A stretch of 64,000 nucleotides of DNA. It comes from Lonicera japonica. Lineage: Eukaryota; Streptophyta; Magnoliopsida; Dipsacales; Caprifoliaceae. Of the stretch, positions 22,916 through 35,472 are shown piece after piece. Under the pieces are notes generated by a model that made no database searches, had not been told where the DNA came from, and saw only the letters and a list, made by a program, of their open reading frames with translations. A program made the position numbers and the translations under genes. The DNA is taken from assembly GCA_021464415.1 (NCBI GenBank), contig CM038466.1:29017017-29081016 (forward strand), read 5' to 3'. How positions within the stretch are numbered: position 1 is the first letter of the stretch; every line of letters begins with the position of its first letter.

Positions 22916-24059
22916 CTAAGATCGATCTTCCCTGGCAGTTTTTACTTTGGTCAGAGTTAGTAGGTCAAGTACTATTTTCCCATTAGTCCATGCAACCTTG
23001 GCCAACTATTCATATCTTCTACCAATTCATTGTCTAAGAAAACTAATATGTGCATAATTAATGTTACAAACTCACAAAAGGTGAGAAGACAAATGAACAG
23101 ATCTCCTTAGTTTAGGAAGAAAATAAGAAATGTTAACTGCGTCAACACTATAGATGATAGTAATATTCTGGCTCACACCCTTTTTTTTTTCTCAATTGAA
23201 CAATGGCGATGGGTTAAAACTGTTGGTAGGCACCAAACAATATAAATGGGAAAAGAAAGTTATGTCAACACCAAATTAGTTATATTACAGCTTTTGAAAT
23301 TATATCCAAAACCTAAACTATCCAAAATGTTAGTTTGAGTTTTATTGAAAATAATTGTGAGACAAAAATAAGATAAAAATTGAGTACAAATTTATTAATT
23401 CTAGTGACGTTTTTGCATTCAACTCTAATTTAAAAAAAAGATTAATTTTTAGTGACTGAATTTAGTGACCAAATGTTTGTCACAAATATAATGTTTTGTT
23501 TTAAGCGTGTGTTTATCATTAGGGTGCCTAAACTATACGTGTGCTCTTACAAAATTAAAATTAATATATGGATGCCTAAAAAGTTGGTGTTTAAATTGAA
23601 TTTCTAGTGTGCTTTTACCAGCATCCATGAAATATATGTCCGCTTTCTTTAAATTTTACGGTAGTTGATCCCATCTTTTGAATATTTAAATTGAGAAACC
23701 TTAGACAAAAATGCAATTTGTTCATTCAAAGCATTCAGGTAGTTAAAATTATTTTTAACATAAGGAGTTTTTTATGCAAATATATAAAACTTCTCTATGC
23801 CTCTTTAATTGGTATTAAAAATGATAGAAATTAACTGCACTACATTTTGGATTGCATTTGATTTGCATCAAAACATAAAAAACAAAATAAAATTAGTGAA
23901 GCACAATATTTTTATTTTGGATGCCAGTGAAACACAATATTTTACTTCTTTTTTTTTTCCTACAAACTGAATCATCCTCTATCATTACCAAGTGATTAAA
24001 CACAACTTAAATGCATGACACTATTTGAATGTATTCTGAAAAGCCAAGTAGTATTCCTA

Positions 24060-24063
<4 letters not shown>
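22916..24063. other. Intergenic sequence, no gene recognised
   Basis: AT-rich. Motifs such as TTTAGTGACNAAATGTTTGTCAC near 23455-23485 hint at a decayed DNA transposon but no termini were found. Confidence 0.45.

Positions 24064-24153
<90 letters not shown>
24064..24153. repeat. (AG)45 microsatellite
   Basis: Ninety uninterrupted bases of AG dinucleotide, the longest perfect simple repeat in the window. Confidence 0.97.
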
Positions 24154-24158
<5 letters not shown>

Positions 24159-24961
24159 TAAACAACTTTCCACCGGCCAAAATATATTTATGTGATTTAA
24201 TTTTAGTTACCTTTTTCCTTTCTATTTATATTTTTTTAGTTGGCCGTTTCAGTGAAACTATTTTGTTGGATTTGACAGTACATTGAATCTATTTGAGGTT
24301 GTTGGGTTTTTTTGGGTTCGAATGAGTCATAACGCACATAACTCATATCATTAATGTAATTATCGCCTGCTTCTTTATATATATATATATATGTAGGTAT
24401 AAAAAAACTAAAAATAAATTATTTTAAGGAAGAATCCAGATTGTTATATTTAGTATCACAATGAACTAGATCCATTATCATGTGAATGCGTAGATATTAT
24501 GAATTATATTGTATTTTTGCGACTGACAAAGAACCGAGGTGGTCGATAACTCAGATTGTTGCAAATTACAAATGTCGTAGAGTGGATAGGGGGCTAAAGG
24601 TGGAGTGGGGTATAGGGGGTGGAGGCAGAGGTAAAGCAGTCAAGTGTGGTTGCGAATTTACTATTTTAGGATGAATCTTAATATACGTGGTTAAGTTTTA
24701 TTATTTTATTTTGTTTTTGAAATCTCACATAAAGTCATATTATAAATTCTATAAAGTTTCAATACTTCAAATTTGGGAACAAATCGCCTATGAATGGTGA
24801 AAAAAGCAGCTTTTTACATTGAAAAGTCAAGCTAGAAATTTTATTATTTAAAGGCATAATAACCTAAAACTGATGCTGAGTTGTACATATACATATACTG
24901 ATATACATATGGGTCTTAATTTTGACGTATCAAATATTTTTTGCAAAAAAATTATTATTTT

Positions 24962-25226
24962 GGTGGTCGCTATTTGCACATCACTTTTTACTTTACTAAC
25001 ACTCCACTTTTTTATTTGCCCGATAACAAGCGACTAACTGCATGTTATTCGTTTTATGAGGATCGAGTATAAATTTGAAAATACCTTACTCGGCTCATAA
25101 ATACTAAATATGTAAGATTATACTCACTTTTCATCATACGAGTAAGATGTATTTACTCATTTATTATCGAGTGAATAAAAAATAAAATATTTTTAAATAT
25201 TTTGTAGAGTACAAATAGCTGTTGTC
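24962..25226. mobile_element. Small Mutator-like MITE
   Basis: Left end GGTGGTCGCTATTTGCAC and the complement of the right end GACAACAGCTATTTGTAC are imperfect inverted repeats sharing GCTATTTGYAC with the element at 11586-13607. Flanking 8-mers ATTATTTT and ATTAATTT match at 7 of 8 positions. Internal CGAGTA/TACTCG motifs resemble those of the element at 6711-6980. Confidence 0.6.
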
Positions 25227-26410
25227 ATTAATTTGGACGTGTGCTATTCATTTGTCTAGCATTATGATTTTTTCCATGTTCCAATGTGTCTCTGATTAAT
25301 TAATTATTGTGTCTTCCTTATGATTTAAACTTTGAATTTTTTTTTTCCGTATATTACTTTTTTTGTACTATGGCTTGCTAGCTAGAACCCTAAATCAAAA
25401 AGGTTCTTTAATTTACCACATAGAAAATGATGAAAGGGTAGAAAAAGGTGATGATTCATCACAGATGCTGAAATTGAAATCTGAAAATAAAATGATTTGA
25501 CCCTCCCAATTGTAAAAGTCAGCTAAGTAATTATAACCAAACGCTGGAAAAGAAATGAAAAAACTATATATATATATATATGTTTTCAAGAACATTTGTG
25601 AATTGAAGGCAACTAGGTACTTGCATCTCAGAATCCCCACACATGCATGTAATGCATTAGCTCATATTCTTCATTAGTACTTCAGCTATAAACATGTAAC
25701 TGTTTAACGCCCAAATTTTTAAGCCAAAGCACATACTAATGGTGTAGTTAGAAAATTTGAGTAGCAGGAATATAAAATTCTTTAAATGCGATTTTTTTGG
25801 GTACAAAATGAGAAGTTGAATATGTCATCTTTTTACGATATTCTTGTACGTTACATGTATCTTGATTGACAATTTGGATAATGATGATTTTTGTTTTAAA
25901 TATTTGTCCATAGTAACATTAAAAACAAAAATCATAAATTAGGCATATTTGTCTATAACACAAGCCACGCATTATTCTGATGAGGAGTACAAAGTACGCA
26001 AAGACTCATTGATAAGGAGATTCGGCTCTTGGCACAAGAACTAGTAAAAAAAGAAAAGAAGATACAAGAAGGTTAAAAGGAAAAGCTAAAAAGGAGAGCT
26101 ATGCCTATAAAAAGTTTGAAGTGCAACAATGACTTCTTTGAAATGCCAAAGGAAAGAGAGCACACTTCCACTGCATGCTGATATTATTAGTACGTATTGC
26201 TTGGCATTTTGCACAATGAGTCCACCAAAGAATATTTTATGCTTGGGCCAATCAATGGTATATTGGGTACATGGAAAACTTAGAATATATTCTGTATAAA
26301 TGTGTAATTGTGTTATGTTGTATTTTTTAAATCACAAAATGATACACGCGGACGGACCCAAGATTTTTGTCATGAGTTAAAATAAAAATTTGGTAGTTTT
26401 TATTTTAAAA
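25227..26410. other. Intergenic sequence, no gene recognised
   Basis: AT-rich; short frames such as 25413-25640 minus are without domain signal. Confidence 0.5.
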
Positions 26411-26549
26411 ACATATATATTAAAAATTTAGTATTTTTTGGCAATAGTAACAAAATTTACAATGACATTAAACCAAAAAACATATATATTAAAAAATTAG
26501 TATTTTTTGGCAATAGTAACAAAATTTACAATGACATTAAACCAAAAAA
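26411..26549. repeat. Two-copy tandem duplication, 69-bp unit
   Basis: The unit begins ACATATATATTAAAAA and continues through TTTTTTGGCAATAGTAAC to ACATTAAACCAAAA. The copies (26411-26479, 26480-26549) are nearly identical, so the duplication is recent. Confidence 0.92.
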
Positions 26550-27204
26550 TAAAGGGGCAATTAGTATTAGGCCCCTATTTACCATCTTAATTAGTACTAA
26601 GGACTACTAGGATATTGAAATTAGTAGTTAGTTCCTCTTGCCATATATATAATGAAAGCATCCATAAATGTAGTTATATCATGCCCAAACTACCCTTCTC
26701 AATCAAATAATCTAATTGCTACATTTACGTAAGGAAAACATGGCAATTTTACTTTTTTTTTTCTTTTTCCTTAATTCAAATTAGATTCTGGAAGAATTAA
26801 ATATAGCATAACTACAATAAAAAATAATTAGTAAAATCAGAATTTAAACAAACAAAAAACACTCTTAAATAGTTAAGCTACATTAACAATATCAAACACA
26901 ATTTTATCACTTGTAACAGGTAAATCTTTTTAAAATATAATAATTTTGTGCATATTATTATATGACCATTTAACATATATGTATTAAGTAACTGTTTGTC
27001 AACCTAAAGTGGTGCCATTATATGTATTTTTTTTTATTAAAGTTAAGTTACAAATAAGTAAATCGATATAAAAAATATCAAACATATAATAAACATTTTT
27101 TGGGGTTATACAACAATTAATCAAAATACCATGATTTTTGGGAGGAAAAACTGCTTAGTGTATTTAATATTAACTAGTTTTTTCTTTAACAAATATTAAC
27201 AAGT

Positions 27205-27556
27205 GCTAATGGCTTTGTAGCCTAGTGGCATCATCTTTAATCTTGTATTAGAGAGGTCATAGGTTCGAAACCCATGGATGTGGTATTCGAACTTAATAAA
27301 GTGCTACTTAATAAAATTGTTTGTCCACTCTTTGTGGGTGGTTGGTGATATGTCCACCTCTAGTGTGGGTGGTTGGAGATATGTCCACCTCTTATGTGGG
27401 TTGTTGATGCATATGGTTCGTGGTATGGTTCGTGTGGTTGGTGACAGAAGCTGAAGCTGCTCTCTCAGGTTCGGTTCGTTTGGGAGACTCTCTTGAGAGT
27501 GACGCGAAGCAAAGCTTACTTATTCATCTCTTGGTCAGCGACTCCATGTAATTGTC
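27205..27556 (+). mobile_element. tRNA-derived SINE, copy 1
   Basis: A-box TAGCCTAGTGG (27218-27228) and perfect B-box GGTTCGAAACC (27262-27272) with tRNA-like spacing form the head. The body shares CTTGTATTAGA, GGGAGACT, GAGNGTGACGCGAAG and CATGTAATTGTC with copy 2. A ~27-bp minisatellite (GTGGGTGGTTGG...TGTCCACCTCT, three units, about 27328-27407) is inserted in the body. Confidence 0.8.
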
Positions 27557-28069
27557 AGATATTCAGGGGACGAGTATCTATCTAGCATACAAAGTTTAAT
27601 TATGATTAAACATATAAACTAGTATTTTGTTTTTGGATTAAATATTAACAAATATATATATACAGACAGATATTTAAGAATATATATCTAGTGTACAAAG
27701 GTTAATCGAAATTATAAAATTTATTAAAAAGAAGATAGATTTTTAAGTATATGATAAATATACTTAATAAATAGTTACATGCAAATTTAGGAGGATAAAA
27801 CAAAGCAACAATTAATGATAAGGCACGAGTAACGAGATAATTGATTACCTGTTTGGTTGCATATGTAATTTTTAAGTTCACTACGAAACCGTTTTGCAGA
27901 CCATGAGGAATCTCATAGGTTCACGACCTTTGGATTTTATGAAACAGTTATAAATGGAATATTTTTTCCACCACCAATAATTTACCACAAGTTTAATTGC
28001 AGAGCAAGTACCCTATCACTAATCAGCCCTCTGAAACTTATACAAATAATTAACATGGAACCTATCCAA

Positions 28070-28250
28070 AAAAGCATTACTTCCCCAAACCATGATGATG
28101 AGGACGTTGGAGAGGAGACAAACCATGATGAGGAATATGAGATCAAAGATGGTGTGACCAAATTAAAACAGCGACGATGATGAGAGCGAAGATGGCAACA
28201 ATGATGCTGGAGATCATGTGGACAATCCATTGCGTGGGAGAATATGATGA
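28070..28250 (+). pseudogene. Decayed acidic reading frame, unknown origin
   Basis: Plus-strand frames encode Asp/Glu-rich peptides such as NHDDEDVGEETNHDEEYE and, in another frame, DDESEDGNNDAGDHVD, interrupted by stops. The composition is GC-richer than its surroundings. It could be an acidic tail of a captured gene or of a lost transposase; no domain is recognised. Confidence 0.3.
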
Positions 28251-28411
28251 ACACGAAATAGATGAAGATCGACAAGGCCACAAATCTTCAATGATAATCC
28301 ATTCCTACAGGACTATGGTTTTGACTATCTGGGAGTAGTGACTAGCTGTGATTTCATATTCTAACTCTTTTTTTTTTTTTGGTATAAATAAATTGTTAAG
28401 TTTTATTTTTT

Positions 28412-28468
28412 TTAATATTATTAGTATTTAATTATGGACGTCCATGATTAAATACTAAATAATATTAA
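28412..28468. repeat. 57-bp near-perfect palindrome centred on GACGTC
   Basis: Arms of about 28 bp read outward from GACGTC (around 28438-28443), through CATGATTAAATACTA on the right and its complement on the left, with one mismatch and one 1-nt indel. It abuts the first unit of the repeat array. Confidence 0.85.
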
Positions 28469-29395
28469 CATATATTCAGATAATATATACAATTTAACTG
28501 ATTAGTTTTCTTTTCTTTTTCTTTTTTTTAATCATTACAGAAACATATATTAAATATATAAATTTGGAAAAATAGAATATTAACAGATATTCAGATAATA
28601 TATACAATTTAAGTAATTAGTTTTTTATTCTTCCTTTTTTATTTTTAATCATAACATGAACGTATATTAAATAGATAAATTGCCAATGGCCTTGTAAAGT
28701 CTTGTATTAGAATGTCACAGGTTTAATGCGATATTCGATTAATAAAGTGGTACAATAAAAGTATATATGTCCATCTTATATATATATATATGGTATGGTT
28801 CGAATAAGATTGGGAGACTTCATGAGGGTGACGCGAAGTAAAGCTTACTTGTTCATCTCTTTGGTCATTATGTAGTTCACGATATGTCTGATCCATGTAA
28901 TTGTCTTTGATATGAATTTAATCAAAAAAAAATAGATAAATAAAGTAGAACATAAGCAGATATTCATATATATATACATCATCATTTCACTAAATAGATA
29001 AATAAGTATACATTTAAACATATATCCAAATATATATTAAAACAGATAAATTAGAAAAATAGAATATTAACAAATATTGATGTAAGAAATATCTGTTACT
29101 AATATGAAATATATATTCAAATATTTAAACAGATAAATTGGAAAAATAGAATATTAACATATATTCAGATATTATATAAAATTTAACTAATTAGTGTTCT
29201 TGTCTTTTCTTTTTTTTTTCTAATCATAACATGAACATATATTAAATTTTATGTATTAAACAGATACATTGGGGAAAACAGAATATTAACGGATATTCAG
29301 AATAATATATACAATTTAACTAATTAGTTTTTTATTCTTCCTTTTTTTTTAATCATAACATGAACATATATTAAATAGATAAATTGCGGGAAGTA
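28463..29395 (+). repeat. Four-copy ~110-bp repeat in two tandem pairs
   Basis: Units share GAATATTAACNNATATTCAG, ATATANACAATTTAACTAAT, a T/C-rich tract, AATCATAACATGAAC and ATATTAAATAGATAAATT. Copies lie at about 28463-28570, 28575-28682, 29151-29270 and 29281-29390. SINE copy 2 and AT-rich filler separate the two pairs. Confidence 0.75.
28683..28931 (+). mobile_element. tRNA-derived SINE, copy 2, decayed
   Basis: Aligned with copy 1 from CCAATGGCCTTGTA through CTTGTATTAGA, ATAAAGTGGTAC, GGGTGACGCGAAGTAAAGC and CCATGTAATTGTC, then an A-run after GAATTTAATC. The A and B boxes are damaged by deletions, so it should be transcriptionally dead. It lacks the minisatellite of copy 1. Confidence 0.7.
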
Positions 29396-30174
29396 GAAGA
29401 TAACAGATATAAATATATATTACATAAATAAGAAATATATGTTATAAATATTTAGAAATAATTTTCATATATATGTTAAAATTTATCATAGCTGTTACAT
29501 ATTGTAATAGTATAATATATACATATGCATATATATATATATATATATATATAAATGGTTTAATACAAAATATTTGCTACAAATAATTTTCACATCTAGA
29601 GTATCAGTTAAATTACTTTATATTATATTATTAATAATTATTTGTTACAATATCTATTATACAATACATTTTGAAAATATTAAAATTAAATCTATTACAA
29701 TAAATATTTGTAAAACTCTTTAATTTATTACACGTTGATACAAAAGTAAAATTTATGTGGATTTATAAAATCAATAACCATAAAACTTAACTCAGGATAT
29801 ATGAAAATCTATGAATTAAATATCTAGTCAATTAAAAAAAATACTTGTAGTAGTTTCTATAAGTTAAAACTGGTTATAAAATATTTCCAAAAAATGGTTA
29901 TGAAAAACACGTATATTTACATATTTAGAAAATAATATATTTCAAAACATAAATGCATTTTTCCTTAATTAATATACAAATAATTTTGATTCCCTAAAAT
30001 TATGTATGTCATCATTCCTCCCTAAAATTAATTAGTCCATAAATGTGCAGCTGGATTAAAACCACGTTACATGTATTTTGGGTCAACAAGTCAGACTAGG
30101 GAGGTCTCACTAATTTCCTATCTTAGGTAGTCCTTAATACTATATAGTTTAAATTGTTGGGGACTAAATCCTAG

Positions 30175-31799
30175 TTTTTTTTAAAAAAATATATATGTTG
30201 TTAAAAAAATCGGATCTTTCATTAAGAAAGTTCCATAATTAAAGATTTAAAAAACACAATATGAAATATAGATGCTGATAACTTTCACCAATGGAGGATT
30301 ATGCTGTCCAATTTCTGAGCTATATTCATGCATATGTAAGAATATCTCCAATACTAAAATGAATTAAATTTACTAAAAATATGGACATAATTAGTATGTC
30401 TAAAGACATGGTTTTTATGTGATACTAATAATCTTGTTTACGGTCAAGTTTTTAAAAAATCATTTCCAATGGTGTTGTCCATATAACTACTATATATTGA
30501 CATTATTCCCCAAAAATTTTGATAAAAAAATGCATCTTGTTTGATAGATTAGCCAATAATTTTCAACAATATAAATTTTATAGAAAGTTTAATTATAAAT
30601 TAAAAGTTTAAATATTGTAAAGTCTAGAAAATGAAATACTAAAATAAAAATAATGACGTGGCATCTATACATGCATTATCAAGATATCTTTTAGATGTGT
30701 CTTTTTCTCTTTTTGCCGCATCACTTTCATAGTCATTATAATGTTTGCGTTGGAGTTGGTTTTTTAATTCATTGTCTTTATCATATATGGCACTCTATTT
30801 TTCTCAAATTCATAATTGTATTGGAGATACTAAAAGACAACAATCTCATATGTGTAAGAAATTAGTACTCTTCTATCTTGAATTTAGAGTTTCATATATT
30901 TTTTATTATGTTACACTTTGAGAAATCAAGTTTCTCAACACAAGTATACAAATTATTTGCGGGAGTGAGATATATTAAAATATTTTTTTATGTTGTTTTA
31001 AAAAAGAAATATAAATGTAAATGAAATATCTTGAGAAAAGAAAAATGAAAATCTTATCCGGACATGAAAATCTATATTTGGATCATGGTCAAGTATGTCG
31101 CAACACTAGTACAGAATCTTTGAGCGTAAATCATATCGTGGGCAACAGGTAGAGTAATAGAGTATCCTTTCATGATGATACACAACTTTTGGTACAATGT
31201 CTAATCATAGAACACTATATATCACGACCACAATAATCACATCGGACTATATCAAAGTAGGACTTGATTCCTCTCTATTATGCATTTCATTCTAATTTCA
31301 TTTAATATAGTCTAATTCAATAGCGAAAAGAATAAAAAATTCATGAAATTTGGTAGAGATGGTCTCTTTGATAAGTAGATCATCTCTACAAAATCTCATC
31401 AGAAGAATTCAATATAGAAGTGGGTGAAATCATTGTATAAAAATTTAATGATCGAAAACGAACATGTGTCAAATTTTTACTACACTTGCTTCCTGTTTAA
31501 ACTTGTTAATGAAATTTTGTGAAAATAATTTACTCATTATAGAGATCATCTCAACCAAATTTCATGAAAAAAAAATCATTCATTTAGCCCTCGAACTAGG
31601 TCATATTAGACGGAATTAGACCGAAAGGGTAATAGAGATGAGCCAACTTGAACAATACCAATTTCACATGTGCAATTTATTGAATGGGAAGCGGGAACCG
31701 TCACCGAAAACAACTAACAAGCTTAAGACTAATGGTGTATGTTGTATCTAGCTCTAACAGAATTGTAGGCTAATATTAGAGTGGTGATAAGCGATCAAC
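30175..31799. other. Intergenic sequence with one dispersed repeat copy
   Basis: AT-rich; holds the partner of the 10080-10330 repeat at 31345-31620. No gene was recognised. Confidence 0.5.
31345..31620 (+). repeat. Dispersed repeat, partner of 10080-10330
   Basis: Same blocks in the same order and orientation as 10080-10330; both also carry TAGAGATGGTCTC or TAGATACCATCTC-like elements. Unknown family. Confidence 0.6.
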
Positions 31800-32095
31800 A
31801 AGAAAAATTCATGGCAGGTCGATCTTACCGCAAACAATGGAAAAGCAACTAACGTTACGATTCGCAAAGGAATCGAACTTGCAAAATAGATGCATATCAG
31901 AAGCATTCATGTGGAAAGGGATTCTAAAACTACGTTTATTATGCTTCAATAGATGAAGGCAGATTATCGAGTTCGCGGCTTGCCAAGCACTTCTGGAGGA
32001 CATTGAATCTTTTCTTCATGATGTCGATCGTTGTTGGATTGGATTCGCTTATAGAGAAACAAACAAGATAGCAGAGTTGGCAAATTTTGGTAAAC
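31800..32095 (+). pseudogene. Broken RNase H-like domain (LINE- or plant RVT_3-type)
   Basis: Plus-strand frames give RKGIELAK then HVERDSKTTFIMLQ, and in a shifted frame QALLEDIESFLHDV followed by FAYRETNKIAELANF. The order matches the RVT_3 RNase H fold found in plant LINE remnants: an alpha-helical AL-LA segment, a VESDS-like strand carrying the catalytic Asp, then a helix and a final Y-R-x-x-N-x-x-A-x-x-L-A motif. Stops at several places and at least one frameshift show it is dead. Family by motif resemblance. Confidence 0.5.
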
Positions 32096-32173
32096 AAAAT
32101 TAATATATGTATCAAACCATTAAGTCATTGCTGGGGCAATGTGTTGTTTAAGGTGTGCATTTGTCCACCTTAA

Positions 32174-32713
32174 TGGCTCGTTTAGTTCAAGATTTAAACT
32201 ATTTCTGGGGAAATGCTAAATTCTATTCCGAAACGATTCCCGCGTTTGATTCAAGTCTTAGGTCCGGATAGTAAATGATTTCAGGAATCAACATTTCCTC
32301 CCAAATTCTCCCATTTAAATCATAAGGAAAAAGTCGCTACCACCAGTGGGCGTCTTTTTTAATTTTTCTTGTTAAGACTAAAATAACTTTCTTCCTTATA
32401 AATAAATAATTGTTTTTCCATTTGTGTATGAAAATATTGTTTGGAACTTTTTTTCTTTTTAGTTACGTTGCTGCACAAAAAAAAAATTGTTTGGAACTTT
32501 TTTCTTTTCTTTTTTCCTATTGTAATTTTTTTTTATTACAAAAATTACAATTTTTGTAGGATAGTTATTAGGCATGTGTAATTTTTGTAATTTATTATAG
32601 TAATTGTCCCTTTTGAAAAATTAGTAGAAGATGTCTTCTCATCTTATAAAAAGAATGGTATTTTTGTAATTGATACTTTATTCCATTCTTATTTCTAGTT
32701 GAACCAAACACAG
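32174..32713. mobile_element. Possible MITE with GTTTRGTTCAA termini
   Basis: The left GCTCGTTTAGTTCAAG and the complement of the right CTGTGTTTGGTTCAAC are imperfect inverted repeats, a style common in plant MITEs. No target duplication was resolved. Confidence 0.35.
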
Positions 32714-34512
32714 TGAAAGTAATGTAATATTCCATGAATAGAGTATTCATGTGTGAGCCAAATATCGGCATGACATCCTAGAATGCCAAAAAAAAGTTTT
32801 CCATAAATCAAGTATGAACATTCATTTGTTTATATTTAGTAGTACTTTTAAATAAAATTAAATCTACTAAGTAGAAAAATAGAGTTTTGCCCTCCTTACT
32901 TTATGAAAAAATTGTTGTTTGCCTCCCTTGTTGCAAATTATCATAAACTTTATAGTCATGAGTAGGGTAAATATAGTCTATTTTAGTATTTTAGCAGTTT
33001 AAATTGACATATTGTAACAAAAAAAAAATTTTGGCACCTTTGACTAAAGCGCCATTTTATAGAAAGCTAAATTATCAAAACAGAGTCACATATTACATAA
33101 GTGTTTTTACCCCCATTACTAATAAATCCTGCTTCCGCCACTAACAAATTATCAGAACAACTACGAGATTCAACTATATTTGAATAACAAAATGCAAGTT
33201 ATTCTTGATTCGTATTTTAAGAAAACCTCATAATCACTTTATTACATACTATTTGGGACTTATATATACGATGCTATAAGAAAGTATTTTATCAAGATTA
33301 TTAGTTTAGCATATTGGTCCAGAGTCGAGACCACATATTTTTATTATTTAGAAATAAATATTATCTTATCGAGTATTAAATTTTGAAAAAATTATACCGT
33401 ATATTGAAATTCTAGATGGTGGAGTAAAAGAGCCTTAAGTTTGTTCTCTGTTACTTTAATTCAAAGAAAAAAGAAAAACAAAATACAATTAGGTTGTAAT
33501 TGATAATAAGATGGAAAATGATAGAGAAACAATTAACTTGTGTGAGAATTAAGTTAAAAATAAATTGAGTGATGTGGTAAGAATTTTTTTTTTTTTATGT
33601 ATATTTTATGAGTAGATTTCATTCATTATTCTTTATTTTTTATAGAAAATTTTCCTCCCTAGAATCCATAGAAATTTTTTTCATGAAAAATCAAATGGTA
33701 AGAGAATATATCACGAAATCTTTCAACTTATTTTTCATCATCTCAAATAATTTTTTTTTTTTTTTATCATTTTCCATATCGAACCCAATTTAGATTTTAG
33801 AGTTTATCTTCGAAGGCCCAGAACGTAATACAAGTATTCAGCCTCTAGTTTTCCTTATTTTGCTCGAACCCAAAGTTGTGTTGTCATTTTGTTCCTCAAT
33901 AGATCCTATATTGTGAGTTAGGTTATAAGTTGGATGGGCTTTGATATAAATTGTATTTCTTGATTTCTAATTAATTTTGGGGTAGGTTATGCCACTGCTC
34001 CCTCCTAAAAAAAAAATTTAAGACGAAACTAGTATCTAAAATATGATTAAATGAAATAATTCACCAGAATCATCACAGAAAGATATACACCAAAAGACCT
34101 CAAAGAGTTAGCATATCAAACTCTTTTGTTCAAAGAAAAACCATACATACATGAAAACAATTGCATTTTATTCTACAGCATTTCCCAAGAGAAATAAGTG
34201 AACAATTTACCTTCCGAATATATTTAGACATGCACGTAAAACTTTTCAAGACAAGATCATAATATGATACTTCATATACTAGTCTTTGGCCATTAAGTTC
34301 ATTAATAAATACAGCTCAACAAGACTAGTACTTATATTTGTGTAAACAAGCATACAATTAACACTCAAAACAATATGAACAAGCGTAAAGTGCCGCTTGC
34401 AATACAGAATGGATCTTTTTGTTTAAGGAAAACTTGGAGTAGTACTTAACAAGACCCTAAATACTGCAGTAATCGTATTATGTATTTTTCCAAATAAGTG
34501 GGATTGAAATTC
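32714..34512. other. Intergenic sequence and 3' flank of the RING-H2 gene
   Basis: AT-rich with homopolymers. About 34100-34512 lies downstream of the minus-strand RING-H2 stop and probably includes its 3' UTR. No other gene was recognised. Confidence 0.5.
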
Positions 34513-35472
34513 TCAAATTGGTAGGATTGAGTCCTGGCTTTTGCTAGATCTGTTCTTACGCCACTTCCCACTCGATGAGAAAGACCTCTTCATGCTAATA
34601 GGACCTTTCTGTAAAGAACTCCCAAACGAACAACTCTTCATCGCTCTTATAAAGCTTGAATTCCCATCACTCTTCTTAGTAACCACTTGTGCGTTAGGCT
34701 TCTTTGCTTGTACCAATTGAGTACTGGAACACCCTTCATTTGCCACAGCAAGGTAAATCATTGAAGCTGAAGAAGAATCCATTGAAATTGACCTCCTAAC
34801 TGGTTGCAGTTCTTCATCTACTTTCACACTTGCATTATCCAACTCACTCAAACTCAACACTCTCGCCTCGCGGTTTCTCTTACGCGTATTCCTCTCTAAA
34901 TTGTCATCATCCTTCACTTCTTCGGCTCCAACCCTCGACTCACTACTCTCATCACCATGATCCTCTAAATTCTCCAACTGAGCCTGTTCAACTGACCCTA
35001 ATTGATCAAGATTCGGCTCCAACGTGCTCACTTGGGAATTTTCACAAACAATTGGCGCGCGACATAATGGGCAGTTTTTGTGAGACCTCAACCAAGTATC
35101 TATACAAGGAATATGAAAGGCATGGCTACACTTGGGCAATAGCCTTAGATCCTCATCTTCTTGAAACTCGGCCAAGCAAACAGAACACTCGGTCCCTTCA
35201 ACCAAGGCCTCATTTTTCTTGTACTTAAACACGGTTATTGACTTAATAATGGATTCTTGAAGACCAATTGTGTTGATCAGCCAAATTGGGTGGTCAACTT
35301 CAGGTCCATGATTCTCATCCAACAAATCTAGATGGGTATTTTCCAATTGAGTCAAATTTCTCCTCCTGATCAAATTTGAAGTATACTTTCTGAGAATCAT
35401 GTAGTAGCAAAATAAAAGCAGAGTAGCACCAAGAATGCAAAAAACTAGGATCCATAGGTGCTGAAAATTCAT
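34513..35472 (-). CDS. ATL-family RING-H2 E3 ubiquitin ligase
   Basis: Intronless 319-residue protein, the usual form of plant ATL genes. A single hydrophobic segment (about residues 7-26) would anchor the N-terminus in a membrane, followed by the basic [15 protein letters not shown]-like motif [13 protein letters not shown] is near 67-79. The RING-H2 finger uses C96, C99, C115, H117, H120, C123, C134 and C137, spaced C-x2-C-x15-C-x-H-x2-H-x2-C-x10-C-x2-C, with the ATL hallmarks Pro before the third Cys (LLPKC) and DTW. The finger recruits an E2 enzyme and passes ubiquitin to substrates; the substrate is unknown. The tail (140-319) is acidic then basic/Ser-rich and probably disordered. A TGA seven codons upstream in frame fixes the start. 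The closest style is ATL51/52/54, by motif only. Canonical ligands are all intact. Confidence 0.93.
   Translation of the reverse strand: MNFQHLWILVFCILGATLLLFCYYMILRKYTSNLIRRRNLTQLENTHLDLLDENHGPEVDHPIWLINTIGLQESIIKSITVFKYKKNEALVEGTECSVCLAEFQEDEDLRLLPKCSHAFHIPCIDTWLRSHKNCPLCRAPIVCENSQVSTLEPNLDQLGSVEQAQLENLEDHGDESSESRVGAEEVKDDDNLERNTRKRNREARVLSLSELDNASVKVDEELQPVRRSISMDSSSASMIYLAVANEGCSSTQLVQAKKPNAQVVTKKSDGNSSFIRAMKSCSFGSSLQKGPISMKRSFSSSGKWRKNRSSKSQDSILPI

Larger units (their letters stand above)
26560..30174. mobile_element. Large non-autonomous element with ~75-bp imperfect TIRs
   Basis: The left end (26560-26640) and the complement of the right end (30095-30174) share, in order, a TTAG block, CCCC, AGTANTAAGGACTAC, AGATA/GGATA and GAAATTAGTRG; long inverted termini suggest a Mutator-like element. 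The interior has no transposase. It holds two SINE copies, a 57-bp palindrome, a four-copy repeat and a decayed acidic reading frame. The target duplication was not resolved, so the outer boundaries are approximate. Confidence 0.5.

Noticed and set aside
27218..27272. tRNA gene
   Set aside because: A and B boxes are good but no acceptor or anticodon stem can be drawn and the sequence continues as a SINE body.
34830..35228. 132-residue plus-strand frame
   Set aside because: Shadow of the RING-H2 gene on the other strand.
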